A model generated the notes under the pieces. It saw only the letters and a program-made list of their open reading frames with translations, had not been told where the DNA came from and ran no database searches. A program made the translations under genes and the position numbers. Positions 17,301-30,600 of a stretch of 64,000 bases of DNA are shown in pieces; position 1 is the stretch's first letter; every line of letters begins with the position of its first letter. Origin of the DNA: Niastella koreensis GR20-10 (GTDB lineage Bacteria > Bacteroidota > Bacteroidia > Chitinophagales > Chitinophagaceae); the NCBI RefSeq assembly GCF_000246855.1, contig NC_016609.1:4910744-4974743 (forward strand), read 5' to 3'.

Positions 17301-18612
17301 AAGGCACGATCACAGTAACATAGTTCACCGAGATGGATTGATAGTTATTCCGGAACAACCCAACACGCTTAATTGCCTGTTCCACCGGGCTCAACACCAC
17401 CATTTCCGGATCGCCCAAACCACCATTACCCAAACAACCACCACCGGTCATGAATTGCATAACTTCAATGGGTTTATCTGCTTCAATCAAATCGGCCGTG
17501 CTGCTTTCGAATACGTAATAATTTCCATTGGTGAGGGGCGCATTGTACGGCGCACCGGTAATCAGTTGATTGTTCACTTTTACAACAGTCGCCGGATCTC
17601 TTACGGCGATCTTGTAAGTGCTTCGCGCAAATGACAACGGCGTGCTCGATCCGGAGAAGGGCGCGGTGAGATAACGTTTGCCCCAGGCATGCTGCGGGAA
17701 CAATTGCTGGTTATCATTATCCCCGCCGCCGCTGCCACAGCTGGCCGGGTTGGCCGTACGGCTGCTGCCTGCGAATACGGCAATGGGATTACAATCATTG
17801 GCGCCATTGGCCATAGAACGAACGATGGTTCCCGTAAGCTGCTTGCCTGTTCCGGCATTGCCGCCATTTCCATTGGCATCGGCCCCATCATTGGCGCCCA
17901 CTACCTGGTAAATCTGGCCCTTCATTAAGGTTATGGTAGAACTTACGCCGGGCTGCAAACCTGTTTTATCCTGCGCCCTGGTTAATACCGAAGGCGTAAC
18001 CTGGATCACCGTATTGTCTTTACTGGCGATTACATACACCCAGTTGTAACAATCGCTTGCATACTCCTGCTTGCTGTTGAGCGACACATACGAATAGCCC
18101 CAGGCAGTAACCGGCAACAACATGGTAGCACCGGAAGAGGCAGAACCATATATATGCGCATAAGCGACTATGGGTACATTGCTTTCTATATGAATCCCTT
18201 TTTTTCTGAACACCCCCGCCCCACCGGTACCGGCTGGCGGCGGATCAGAAAACAACCGCGCATCGTAATTGGGGTCACTCAATGGTTCACCCGTTACCGC
18301 GGGCACATTAACGGGCCCTTTTGGAATGATATCGGATTTAATGACCGTATAAGCCGGGATCGTATAGGTTTTCCGCCACCAGGTTGCCACAAAGGGCCCG
18401 CTGCTATCGAGCGTTACGGTAACCGTTGCCGGCTGGTCTTCGGCACTCAGGTATAACACCATGTTCATATTGTTTGAACCCTGCTCCATGAACTGATGAT
18501 GCCCATACCCCACCCAAAACTCCGTTCCCCTGTTCGATACATTCTGGGCCTGCACACCAATGGTCACCAACAGCACTATTATTGACACGATCCATCTATA
18601 TAATATTTGCAT
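14377..18612 (-). CDS. PKD-rich adhesin with IgGFc-binding-like N-terminal domain and T9SS type B CTD
   Basis: A 1411-residue surface protein. After the signal peptide, residues ~25-430 form an IgGFc-binding-protein-like domain (NRGTEFWVGYGHH, VPIVAYAHIYGSASSGATML, WGYSYVSLNSKQ, VIASKDNTVIQVTPS). Then come about seven PKD-type repeats (recurring W-x-W-x-F/Y-G-D motifs such as WSWDFGDGSSSTKK and WRWDLGDGNWVSK, about 640-1280). The C-terminus is a gliding-motility-associated type B sorting domain (PNAFSPNGDGIHDTWNISNL, then VEVFNRYGQRVFYS and WDGTVGGKPLP). It should be exported by the T9SS and carried or anchored at the surface. It follows the 4081-residue paralog by 49 bp and precedes a PorP gene by 165 bp. 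Confidence 0.93.
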   Translation of the reverse strand: MQILYRWIVSIIVLLVTIGVQAQNVSNRGTEFWVGYGHHQFMEQGSNNMNMVLYLSAEDQPATVTVTLDSSGPFVATWWRKTYTIPAYTVIKSDIIPKGPVNVPAVTGEPLSDPNYDARLFSDPPPAGTGGAGVFRKKGIHIESNVPIVAYAHIYGSASSGATMLLPVTAWGYSYVSLNSKQEYASDCYNWVYVIASKDNTVIQVTPSVLTRAQDKTGLQPGVSSTITLMKGQIYQVVGANDGADANGNGGNAGTGKQLTGTIVRSMANGANDCNPIAVFAGSSRTANPASCGSGGGDNDNQQLFPQHAWGKRYLTAPFSGSSTPLSFARSTYKIAVRDPATVVKVNNQLITGAPYNAPLTNGNYYVFESSTADLIEADKPIEVMQFMTGGGCLGNGGLGDPEMVVLSPVEQAIKRVGLFRNNYQSISVNYVTVIVPSLGIGSLRIGGSGTFSAQYPHPNIPGYTVVIKRWDAPLPPAAPLGQCLITCDSAFTGITYGLGSVESYAYNVGTYLNNLNAVGSVHNEPDTTNGGKNPHQFTCVNTPVKLSALIRYQPLKLVWNISTLGGVVTPNANVTLDPASSAYDGTVVVNGITYYKYTLPGTYVFNTPGTYTIPIKSTSLSLDGCNNSEELKISIEVKPKPTADFTFSHPTGCIKDTVSFTGPASTGTYTIGQWKWTFPDATTAGTQNPTKLFTTAGAQNVQLSVVTNDGCVADVAKSLTVFAPPVTTLSATPLSVCEDGSITYSETSSYGGPVPITTWYWDYGNNTNTSANNNNSQTVVYPKYGTYTAKHVAKVSNACVSDTATAPVTVYAKPKAGFSYPAGCLPDNGIVQFTDTTKVPDGQALSSWSWNFGDPNATPTNPNTATVQNPTHTYAFGNYTIQFSVTTANGCTNNISVPATFSLRPKLNYPALNAICANQSTAISVATATVTNGVPGTGVYSGPGTTPAGNFTPSVAGAGTHTITYTFTTTAGCIESITNTITVYPKPVGIFTGSPDVCLNESVTFTDQSTIASGAITTWRWDLGDGNWVSKNTNTAFTHTWATNNTYVIKLVAVSDRGCASDTTTAPVTVHPLPVTDFSLPAVVCMPGGAAEFKNATTVADNSALSYTWNFGDNSAVSHATDASHVYSASGSYAVNLQATSAFGCTKNVTKTLQSFYNKPVAAFSVAPDTLCQGSNTEFSDASTTTNSPIQQWSWDFGDGSSSTKKDPVIKYQQPGNYTVQLKVTNGVGCVSAAFTKQVVVYLQPVIDAGPSFTVPQGTVIQFNPTANDSSVLSFHWSPGTGLSNPNTLRPLLQAMVDETYTLTAIGEGQCIATDDLKVKILKPVLVPNAFSPNGDGIHDTWNISNLSDYPGCTVEVFNRYGQRVFYSAGYGTPWDGTVGGKPLPMATYYYVIHLKNGYAPRSGSITIVK

Positions 18613-18639
18613 AAGATCTCATTTATCATTTTGTATTAT

Positions 18640-18664
18640 CCCTTTGCCCTTTGCCTTTTGCCTA
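18640..18664. repeat. CCCTTTGCC words running into a stop codon
   Basis: CCCTTTGCCCTTTGCCTTTT with drifting copies. The minus-strand stop of the giant adhesin (18662-18664) is the CTA of the last word GCCTA. Confidence 0.8.
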
Positions 18665-21600
18665 TCTTATTAAATTGATCGCTCCCTTCTTATCCATCAC
18701 CGTTCCATCCGTCAACACCAGGCGGCACACATACATATACACGCCACTCGGCTGCACTTTGCCTTTATACATACCATCCCAGCCACGGCTCTGATCGCTT
18801 GTTTCAAACAACTTCTCACCCCACTGATTAAACACCACCAGTTTCAGCTCTTTGATCTTATAGCCATACACTTTCAACACATCGTTCAATCCATCATTAT
18901 TAGGTGTAAAGCTGTTGGGGATGAAAATGCCATCGGGCAGAACCTGTTGCGACACCGGTGCAGACCTCGCTTCTGTACAGGCGCTCAGTGCTTTCACAAT
19001 AATGGTAACGGTTTGCATCGGTTGTAAACCAGCTACGGTATGACTCAGTCCGGAAGAGCCTGAAGAAGGCGTTGACCAGTTATTACCACCATCCAGCGAC
19101 ACCTGGTAACCGGTAGCGCCCGGCACGGCTGTCCATGTGAACCGAACAAGGTTGGAGCCTACCGAATCAACTGATACCACAGGCTGCAGAATGGAACTTT
19201 GCACCGCTACCGACACTTTTGTTCTTTCCGAACTACAACTGTTTGGTGAAGTTTCCTGTACATAGTAATCGGTACCGGCTGTAACATTGGTGATCTTTAA
19301 GCTTGGTCCTGTTCCGGCTACCGTACCTCCGGTTTCTGAAGTATACCAGGTGTAGGTGGCGCCTGCAGCCGGGTTTTCAACTGAAAGCGTGGTATCGCGT
19401 CCGGTACATACCACCACTGATTTAGCGGTCAGCACCGGTATTGGTTTCACCACTACCTGTTTGGAGGTATCGCCTATACAACCATCGGCTGTTATCGATT
19501 GCAGGTCTTCCATGTACGTGCCTGCTGTATTGTATTTGTAAGTAACCTTTTGTCCGGTTTGCTTCGTACCATCATGGAAATTCCATTTCCACTGGTTCAC
19601 GGCAATCCCATTCAGCGCGTTGCTTTCCCCGGTGAATTCAGCCACATCTTTCACACAACCGGAGAAGTTGATGGTGAAGTCTGCTCTTGGCGCCGGCACT
19701 ACCTGTATATAGATGAGGTCGCGGCCGGTATGATCGCAGCTTTCAATATCCGGGTGGTCGTAGATGATTTCTACAGAGTATACACCCGGGTTGGCAAACG
19801 TATAATCCTGGCTCAGCGGGAACACGTAGTTCTTCTCGCCGTTTATAAGTATACTGTCGCTTGGCACCGGTGTGTTCACGGTCACGTCTGCATTGGGCGT
19901 TAATCCCGGAACGCGGCTGAACTTCCATGTAAGCGAATTAGGAATGAATGGCAGATAAGCGGTGAACCGGAATGGCGTACCCGCACAGGTGTATTCTGCT
20001 TTGGTGCCATTGTTCAACGTATTGGAGATGGTTCCCAAACCTTGCAGGGTCTTCACCATGGTACCTACATTGTAGCCATAGCTTTCCACGCTGCCCAAAC
20101 CATACACCAGACCCAGGTAAGTAGAATCGCTTTCTACCGAGCTTTGTCCTGCTCCTGCCGGCCATTTCTTAACACACACTGTATAACCAGGTTGTGAGTG
20201 CGCATAACTGTATTTATCAGCAGCGGGGATCGCAGCCCAGGGCACTCCGTCTATTTTCAGCGAGCTCATACCTCCTGTTGGAAGGATCAATGTGAGATAG
20301 TTGATATTGATCGCATCGCGGTTATTGCGGTAGAAGCCCGAGAAGCCCCTGATGGCCTGTTCTGCCGGGCTCAGGATATTGCTTTCCGGATCTCCGTCGC
20401 CACCGGTATTGGGACAACTGCCTGTTGAGGACATATACTGTACCATGGTAACAGGTTTATCGGCGGTAATTATATCTGCTGTAGAACTTTCATATTGATA
20501 GTAGCGGTTATTGACTAAACTGGTTAAGGGTAACTGAACATTATTTCGTTTTACTATTGTTGATGGATCTTTCACCAGGATGCGGAAAATATTTGTCATC
20601 AGCGTACTGATGTTGGCACTGTTGGAGGTAGGCGCCGTGAGGTAGGTTTTACCCCAGGCCGAGTATGGGAAGGTTTGCTGCAAGAACAGGTCGCCTGACC
20701 CGCCTACCCCATTTCCACAGGCAAGGCTTGTTCGTGAACTTCCGGTGAATACGCCTATCGGGTGACACTCATTATTCGCATTGGGAATAGATTTTATAAT
20801 AGAACCGGTCAAATCGTACCCGTCAGCCCCGCTGATCATGGCGCCCAGCACCTGGTACACATCGCCTGCGTTTAAGGTAACCCTGAATGGAACGTTGGCG
20901 GGTTTTCCTGCCAGCGTAGGTACAGATGGAGTGATCTCTACCACGGTATTATCCTTATCGGCCATTACCATAATGGTTGTGTACGCGCCGGTGGTACTGT
21001 AATTCTGCCGGTTGTTCAGCGAGTAATATTCATAACCCCATACGCCAACCGGGAACAACATGGTGGCGCCTGAATTGGCACTGGCGAAAATATGTGCGTA
21101 AGCCGTTATGGGCACATCACTCACGATGCTGATGCCGCGGTTGTATAAACCTTCATCCAGCAGGCGGGCATCATCCAGACCGGTCTTCGGCATAAAGTCC
21201 GATGCTTTTGTCGTAAATGGCGGAATCACATAATTCCGTACCCAGCTGGTGCCGGCGATGCGCACCTGTACATTGGCTGGCTGATCGGTAGTGCTCATAT
21301 ACAACACCATTTCCTGTGAATTGCTACCAGGGTCAAAATCATAACTCCGTTGGTAACCTACCCAGAATCGTTTACCGCGGTTGGAGCTGTCTTTTTCCGG
21401 TAATACCGGTGGCGCATATGGATTGATCAACCCGGTAAAGCGATTGATATAATTCACCGAGGTTTGCGTGATCTTTTTCTTCAGCACATCTACCCGGCTG
21501 CTAAAGCCAACCACCCACGCATTGGACACGGTTGTTTTTCCAAGACCCAACTGGTTTTGATCCGGGATGGAACCCTGCCAGGGATCGAGGTAGAACAATT

Positions 21601-24600
21601 CCATATTGTAATCATAATTACCACCGCCTGGGATATCCACTTTTGTATAGAAAAACATGGAATCCGGACGTGGCTGCAATCCTGCGGGCACAACGCCTGA
21701 GAAACGACGCGCTTCCAGCGTGGCCGGCGCGGTTGGTCCCCAGGTGATCTTCATCACCGTATCGGTACCATACATAAAGGTTTGTAACTGGTTCGCAACA
21801 GGCGTGGCAGGGGTTGCGGTCAACAGGGTTGGCTGTGCTGTTGGGAAGAATTCCCAGGCGCCGAGATCTGGTACGCCCTGCGTAAGCAGCACTGGTCTTA
21901 CAGAATCATTGATATCCTTATCATTGCCCGCAATCTGCACCCCACGGCCATGCATGGCCCACACATCGGGATTAAGCAGGTCGGGATGCAGGTCGATATT
22001 ACTTACAAAGGCTGGCGTATAGGTTATGGAATATTTATCCCAGTAAGAACCGGCCTGCCAGTCGGTGAGCGTGGCAAACAGCCCTGCCGGGGTGGCCCGC
22101 TGCACCAGGTTTGCCCCGGTGGTATACAGCATATTGTAATCACTGGTTAGTGACTGGCTGCTGTTGTTTACGTACAGAGCTACACCACCGCCTTTTGCCG
22201 AGAAGATATTATTACGTAATTGAACCGCATTCGCCGTGGTGTTCAACAGGTACATGGCGTAATTGTTGGTTGCGGTTCCCGTTGTTGTGTTGATGCTGTT
22301 GTTGAAATAATCTGCTACATTAAAATTGTTATGGTACATACCATAGGAACCGGCGCCGGTTGTTTGCAACGACACTACGTTGTTGGCCACCAGAATGCCT
22401 GGTGAAGCGCTGAGGTAAATGCCATACAAAGTGCCGGCATTGTTTACAGCGGTCACTATATTATTCGCCAGTCTGCCCCGTTTCGTTATTGAACTATCGC
22501 TGTTGAAAAGCGCCAGTCCATATACAATGGTTGTGGTATTGGTGATGTTAATATGATTGCCGGTTATGTTGTACGACGAATCGCAATCCGTTGCATAAAT
22601 GCCATATGCCGTTGCATTTACCGGGCCATTCAGGTTAACGGTATTTTTATTGAGCTGAATCCGTTTGATATTGGCAGCATAAATACCATTCTGCCAGGCG
22701 TTGTTCACGGTATTGCTGTCGATCACATGGTCAGGTGTGAGCCCGGCCCCGGTGCCCGTACCGGTAAAGTAAATACCGGTAGCGCCGTTATTGACGGTAT
22801 TGCCTCTAATGACATTGTTGGTTCCCTTTAACTGGTTGGCATAAATGCCGGCCAGGGTATTGGAAGCCACTGTAGCCACTGGCGCCGTGATAATACAGTT
22901 TACAAGGCTGTCGTAAGAAGCGGTGTTCGCCAGTTCCACTACCCGGCCAAAGGTGGTATTGGTACCGCTGATGGTCAGGTTCTTAAAGATGAAATATTTG
23001 GTGCTGTCCAGCTTCAACGTATAGTTGGCAGAAGTGGTCGCATTGAAGGTCAGGTTCACCGAACTGGCCACGCCGTTATCGCTTTCAAACGTTACGGTGT
23101 TTACAGCAGATGTATTGGGTATATATGGGATCCTGATCTGTTCGGTATACGTGCCCGCTTTTACATCGAAGACAATTGGCCCGCTGATACCACACAGTAA
23201 GGCATCTACTGCACTTTGGAAGGAAGTGAAGTTCGGCAAGGCCGTTCCTCCCGCCGGATCGATGGTATAACGCCCTGTAAGCAGGATATTATTCAGGGTT
23301 ACCTGTATGGGAGCCGTATACACGGTATTGTTGGTACAGGTTACCGCTGCACGGTACCAGGTACTTAATCCTGCCTTGGTATTGTATTTCGGGAAGTATT
23401 GAACGGGACTGATGTTGGTCCAGTTGTTCGTGCCATCTGGTGAAGATTGCCACTGGAAGGTAATAGCGCCCAATGGCGAATTTCCGGTCACATTTAACTC
23501 TATCGGCATTTCCAGACACAAGCCTGATGATGGAGTGGCAATGGCTGTACCAGCCACCGGTGGCGTTTGACAAGGCAACGGCGCAAATTCATACGCTCCC
23601 ATATCCGGTGTGGTGGTTGAACGAACCGCATTCAGGATATCGGTAGTAATGCCTACCGGCGTACCCTTGTTATCCATGGCAGCCAGTTGTGGCATATAAT
23701 TGCCGGTGGCAACATCCGTATAAAGCGGGTTCATGCCCAGTGAATTCGCATCCTTGGTAGTGGCGGTTTGCCAGTCGGCCAGGGTAATACGGTTGGCTGT
23801 GTAAAAGCCGGTATTCGCGTTGGTGGCGTTTACATACAGATCGTTGTTGTCCGATAACACTTCACTGGTAGTGGAGTTGAGATAAATGGCGTGTTTGGCG
23901 CCGGTTCCACCCCGGTTAATGGTAATGATATTATCAACAAACTGGATACCGGTGGCAGTAGCAGTGTGATAGAAACCCACACTTACACCCGTTGCGGTAC
24001 TGGTTGTATTGTCGATAGAAATGGTATTATGATAGTACCAGACGTTTGATGAGCCTGTATTGTACAGGGCATAAACAGGCCCGTTGCCATCCAGGTCGTA
24101 GAACAGGTTATTGCTCACCGTATCTTCAGGCGAGGCCGATACACTGTTGTGATAAATGCCATAGAGAGTGGCCGTATTGGCGGTTATGCCGCCAAAGAAA
24201 CGCATGAACCTGTTCTTTGAAATACTTAACCGGTTGCTGGCCGCAGTGGTTACATAGATGCCATACACGCTGGTAGCGGTATTGGTACGCGCTGCCCGGG
24301 TAAATTTGTTGCCGGCTACCCTGGTAAAATTGGTACCGGTTATATACAAGCCATAATTATAGAAATCCTGTACGGTGTTATTGGTAAAGCTGTTGTTATT
24401 CAGGAAACCATCAGCCGTTGTACTGCCCACGAGGGTAATGCCGTAATAACCACCGGTAATAACATTATTATCAAACACGTTGGCATCGCTCAAAGTGCTT
24501 CCGGTTGTAATAGTACCTGCATCACTTGCGTTGATCACAATACCGGCATAATTGGTACTGGTTGATGATACCGAAGTATTGATGGTACACTTTCGGATAA

Positions 24601-27600
24601 TATTGGAATCTGCATTGTTGATCAGCTGCACCCCATAACCATAGGTACCGCCACCTGCTGCAATTACCAGGCTGTCGATAATGATGTGGTCGGCCCCATT
24701 CAGTTTTATTACTGCACGCTGACTATTATTCGTTGCATTAAAGGTGATGGTGTTGCCATTGCCGTTGAACGTAATGGTATTGATGGCCGAGGTACCGGGT
24801 ATACTATCCAGGATCAATTGTTCGGTATAGGGCCCTGAGCCCGGCACCACATTAAACACGATGGCGCCGCCAATACCGCAACCCATGGCTGCTTTTGCAT
24901 CGGCAAAACTCAGGAAGTTGCCACCGGGTTTACCAGGAATATAAGTACTTGACCCATTTTTATTGATGGTATACGTACCATTGGGCAACACCGGGTTCAC
25001 TACCAGCAGCGCCGTATCGGTATAAACGGTATTGACGCCACAGGAAATTTGCACGCGGTAGAAGCTGGTAGTATCGGCAATAATGGTGGTATCGGGTGTC
25101 AGCATGGGCATACCCACATTTACCCACGTACCGGTCAACGATTTGGCCTGTTGCCACTGGAAGGTTTGGCCGGAACCGAATGCCCCGATATTCAGGTGCA
25201 GGTATACGGGGTTATACTGGCACAGCGTATCGGGTGACAGATCTATTCTGCCATTTACCAATGGTATTGCACAAGGCGATGGCGTAAACTCATAGGCGCC
25301 AATATCCGGCGTGGTGGTACTGCGTGACTGATCTTTGATATCGTCCGCAATACCAATGCCTGTGCCTTTATTATCTATACCGGCGTTGCCTGGCGTAAAG
25401 TCGCCATTGGCAGGATCAACAAATGCGGGTGTTATAGATAATGAATTTGCATCCAGGTTGGTGGCAGCACGCCAGTTGTTCAACTGGGCCCGGTTAGCCG
25501 TGTAAAAACCTATTGCATTGGCGCCCGCTGCGGCATTCAGATAAAAGTTATTGTTGTCTTCCCCGGCAGGCAGGTTCGAGGCCAGGTAAATACAATACTT
25601 GGCCCCGGTACCCCCGCGGGTGATAGAAATATTGTTATTATAGAAGAAAACACCGCCCGCAGTGCTGGTTTGATAAAAACCTCTTGTTGCTGCGGTGGAG
25701 GTAGAAGCAATATTATCCAGCGAAATGGTATTATGGAAATACCAGGTATTGCCCGATGCAGTATTATAGAGGGCATACTGCAATCCATTCCCATTTACAT
25801 TGTAGATGAGGTTATTGCTTACTACATTCTCATTATTGGTGCCACCGGTTGACCCGCTGGAATTATTGGAGTTGATACCATAGAAAGCAGCGGTGCTGTT
25901 GGGCGCCCCGCCAAACGGATTAAAGATGCGGTTTTTGCTGATAGCGCACCCTGCATTCTTTTCCGTGGTAAAGTAAATGCCATAGAAATCGGTTACCCCG
26001 GTACGTGCAGGCCGGCTGATGCTGTTCTTCTCTATCAGGGTTGCATAACTACCGGCCACATAAATACCGTAGGAGTAAAAATCTTTTATAATGTTCTTAG
26101 TGATCTTGTTATTTCCATTGGCGCCATTGTTAAAACTGGCCACCAGGGTAATGCCATAATAACCGCCGGTAATGGTATTGCCGGTAAATTCGTTAAAGTC
26201 GCTTAAGACGTTCCCGGTGGTAACGGGGCCCGCATCGGAACCATTCACTACAATCCCCGCAAAGTTCTGCGTGGTAGAACTGGTAGACAGATTAATGGTA
26301 CAGTTCCGCACTATGTTGGAATCGGTATTGTTCATCAGTTGTACGCCATAACCATAGGTACCCAAACTGGCATTGATGATCAGGCTGTCCAGGATGATAT
26401 ACCGTGTGCCTTTGAGTTTTATCACCGCCCGTTCATTGGTATTGGTAGAAGCAAAACCAAGCACCCCACTGCCAATGCCTTTAAACGTTACCGTGTTCAC
26501 CGTTGAGGCGCCGGGAATGGCCGTCATGCTCAACTGTTCATTATAGGTGCCGGTCCCCGTTTCTACATTAAAGGTTACAGGTCCGTCAATACCGCACTTG
26601 ATGAAGTTGTAGGCATCGTTGAAATTATTAAAGACTGTAATACCATTTGTTGGTTGGGTATTATTAATGGTAAAGATGCCATGCACCGGTGTGGGCGAGA
26701 TCACTTTTACCGCCGATGAGGTAGCTGATGTACTGCTTATCGTACAGGTAGTAACCAGGCGGTACCAGTGTGTACCCACCTGTGATTTGGTCAGGGAAAT
26801 ACTGGTAGCACCGGTGATGTCGGTCCACACCAGGCTGTCTACCGACTGCTGCCACTGGTAGGTAATTCCATTGCCTGTACTGATGCCTGTTACCCCCAAT
26901 GTAAATGGTTCCACACAAACAGTTGAGCTGGAAGTAGTGGCTGTACCGGCATTGGGTGTACCGGAACAATCGGGCCAGTCGGCCACGAGGATATCATCTA
27001 TTCCAATATCGGTAACGCCGAAATCGGAAACCGCCTGAAAGCGAATGATCGTAGTGGCTGAGACGGAATTAAAGAAAATAACTTTTTGCGACCAGGCGCT
27101 GCGTAGCCCCACACTATCTATCCGGGTAAAGCTGGTCCCGCCGTTTGTTGACACCAACACTACCAGGCTATCGTTGCCACTGGTATTAATATAGCTAAAC
27201 GTTAATCGTTTAACAGCCGCGGCGGTATTGGCTTTGATATGCAGATCGAATTTACCAATTGCGCCACTATTGGCGTCAAAGGAGTGAAAGCGGGCAGAGA
27301 AAGTTCCCTGCGACGCTGCAGGAGCATACGCACCATTGTTGCTGAACCAGGCTGCTGAAGTACCATCATCATTCCTGCGCCACGATTCATCGCCCGTAGC
27401 CGGATCGTTGCTCCAGAAATCATTCGGCACATCACGCGTATCGCAACCATTGATCCAGGTATTTTCAAAACTCTCGGTATAAGGCAACCCGGTATACAAC
27501 GGAGCCCGCATAGGCACTAATACCGGCACAGAACCGGCAGTTTGATTGCCATTGGCGCAGGTTATAAGGATGCGATACCAGGTAGCCACATTTTGTGAGG

Positions 27601-30600
27601 TGGTGAGGGTTTCACTGGCGGCATTGGAAACGTTTGTCCATACCACGTTATCAGGCGATGATTGCCATTGGTAGGTGAGGCCATTTTGTAATGGCAGCCC
27701 GTTTACACTTAACGTGAATGGCGAACCGGGACACACCATGGTGTTGCTGGATACAGTAGTACCAGGCACCGGTGTTCCGGTACAATCTTCCAGGTTGAAC
27801 ATGGAGAGATTGTCTATGCCGATATCGGTAGCGCCAAAATCGGAAGTGGCGCGGAAGCGGATCACCGTAGTGGCCGAGTTGGAAGCAAAGTTGAGGATCT
27901 TCTTGTCCCAACTGGTATTTACGGCGTAACCACCCAAATGCGTAAAGGTAGCTCCTCCATCGGTGCTCAGCAGCACTTCGAGGGTATCGCTGCCTGAGGT
28001 GTTGATATAATCGAACCGTAACCGTTTGTTGAGCACACCGGTATTACAGTTTACATAAAAATCAAGGGAGCCCATGGACCCACCGGAGGCAAAGAAACTG
28101 TGGAAGCGGGCCGAATAGATGCCATTGGTAGCCGGTGGTGCATACGCGCCAATCGTAGGCGACGTCCAGGCGGCAGCCGCCCCATCATCGAACCGGCGCC
28201 AGGAATTATTACCTGTGCCCGGTTTGCTTCGCCAGAAATTATTGGGAATGTCGCGAATGTCGCAGCCATTTATCCAGGGGTCTTCAAAGCTTTCCGTAAA
28301 AGGCAGCGTAGCATATGAAACAGCAGCTGTATTTACCTGGAAGGGCGCCGAGTTAACGGTAAAGGTGCCACAGGTAACTACAACGCGGTACCAGGTACTG
28401 GCTGTTTGCATGGTGCTGTAGGTAGAACTTACTGCCCCGGTAATATTGGTCCAGGTGGCATTATCGGGTGAGGACTGCCACTGGTAGGTTTGTCCGGCCC
28501 CGGCTGTACCGCCGGTAAGACTTAAAGAGAAATTCACGCCGGCACATACCGGGTTGGCCGTACTATTTACTGCTCCGGGCACTGGTGGCGTGGTACAGGC
28601 CGCTGACGCAAATTCAATCGCACCAATATCAGGTGTTGAGGTGCTGCGCACGGCATTAAAAATATCACTGGTCACCCCTACTGCAACGCCCATATTATCG
28701 AGGAACACATTCGCAGGGCGGAAATTACCAACACCCGCATTTACAAACTGCGGATCGAGCGACACACTGCTGAGATCGAAACCCGTCCCCTGCCAGCCTG
28801 CCATGGTTGTCCAGGCAGCATTGTAATACCCATAATTATTGGTGCCGGCCGGTGCATTCAGGTACAGGTCATTGTTGGCTGATGAAGTAACGCCGGTGCC
28901 GGAGAAATACATACAGTATTTGATGCCCGTACCACCGCGTGTAATGTACACCAGGTTGTTCTTCACATACACTTCGGCCCCATAGGTATAACAACCATAG
29001 GTAGTGCCTGACGAGGCCGCGGCATCATCCAGCACAAGCGTATTGTGATAAAAACGGCAGTTGTTGTAACCCGGCGAATAGATACCATAAATAGTACCCG
29101 TACCATTATTGATATTGTACACCAGGTTATTCTCTGTCCGGTTCGGTTGCGTGGCCGACAAACCGGATCCCGCGTTATAAATGCAATAGGCAGCAGAACC
29201 ACTACCCGTTGCTCCATCAAACAGGTTGTGCACGCGGTTCTTTTCTACCAGCGTATTTTGCGTGGTGGTAGTAAAAATTCCGTAGGTAGATGTAACCGAG
29301 GAACGCGATGGCCGCGAAATATCATTACCTGTAATCAGCAGGTTGGTATTGCCATATACGTAAATGAAATAATTGTACGCTTCCAGGATCTTATTCTTCT
29401 CAATGACGTTCCCGGTATTGTAAGGACTGGTATTTCCGTAGATGTAAATGCCATAATACCCACCATTGATCGTATTGCCACTGATGAGGTTGCCATTTCC
29501 ATTGTTACCGGAAACAGCCGTACCGGTAGCAGACCCATTTATCAAAATGCCTGCATAGTTACTGGTGGTGGCAGAATTATTGGTATTGATCGTACATCTT
29601 CGAATGGTATTGCTGTCGGCTTTGTTCATCAGCACAATACCCCAGCCGAAACTGCCGGCCGACACATCTACATTCAAACTATCGATGATAATATGTTTGG
29701 CTCCGTTAAGAATGATGCCCGTGCGGTTGTTGCCATCAGACGTGTTCCAGGCCAGCGTAGCACCATTGCCATTAAAGGTGATGGTGTTTACGGTAGAAGC
29801 GCCGCCTACATTCGGAATAGTAACCTGTTCGGCATACGGCCCGCTGTTGGGCGCCACATTAAATGTAACCGGACCGCTGATGCCGCACTTAATATAATTC
29901 ACCGCATCGTTAAACGACTGAAAGTTGGTGCCGCCCGTTGGCTGCGCACTGTTAATGGAGAACACGCCCTGTACCAATGCCGGTGAGATCACCTGCACGC
30001 TGTTGGATGTATCCATCAACCCGCCATTGGTACAGGTAACAATGGCCCGGTACCGTTGCGTTACACTTTGACTGGTGGTGAACCCAGGCAAGGTAGCGCC
30101 GGGGATATCCGTCCAGGTTGTATTATTGAGGGAAGATTGCCATCTGTAAGTAATGCCCGAAGCAACCGTTTGGCCGCTCAGGCTTAAGGTAAAGTTTTGC
30201 GCCAGGCATACATTCGCTAAGGAAGTAGCTGCTGTACCGGCAGTGGGTTTGCCCGTACAGGTATTGGCCGGCGTCCATGAAAAAACCAAATCGGGTCGCG
30301 TGGTCTGCGGCCCCGAATTGAATGCATTACTGGTACCGCACAGGCTACCCGCATTATCGCTGATATAGGTATGCGACCCGTTGAACGATAACCCGGTCGT
30401 CCACGAAATGGTGGGGTTCTCGGTAAAAAAAGCAGGACCTGAGATATTACCCGGATCGCCATTACAGATTTCTATCAGGATGTTATCGGTCCCATTCCAG
30501 AAAAACGGCGATGGCAAACTAAATACATTGGAACCAACCACTGCCTGGTAATCTACAGGTGTTGTTTCAACAGTAGTGCCCGTAAAATCGTCCCAGCTGT

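Noticed and set aside
29045-29986. 313-codon plus-strand open frame opposite the giant adhesin gene.
   Set aside because: It is an antisense shadow of the adhesin coding strand, with an Arg/Ile/Val-skewed composition and no domain; many similar shadows occur in this gene.
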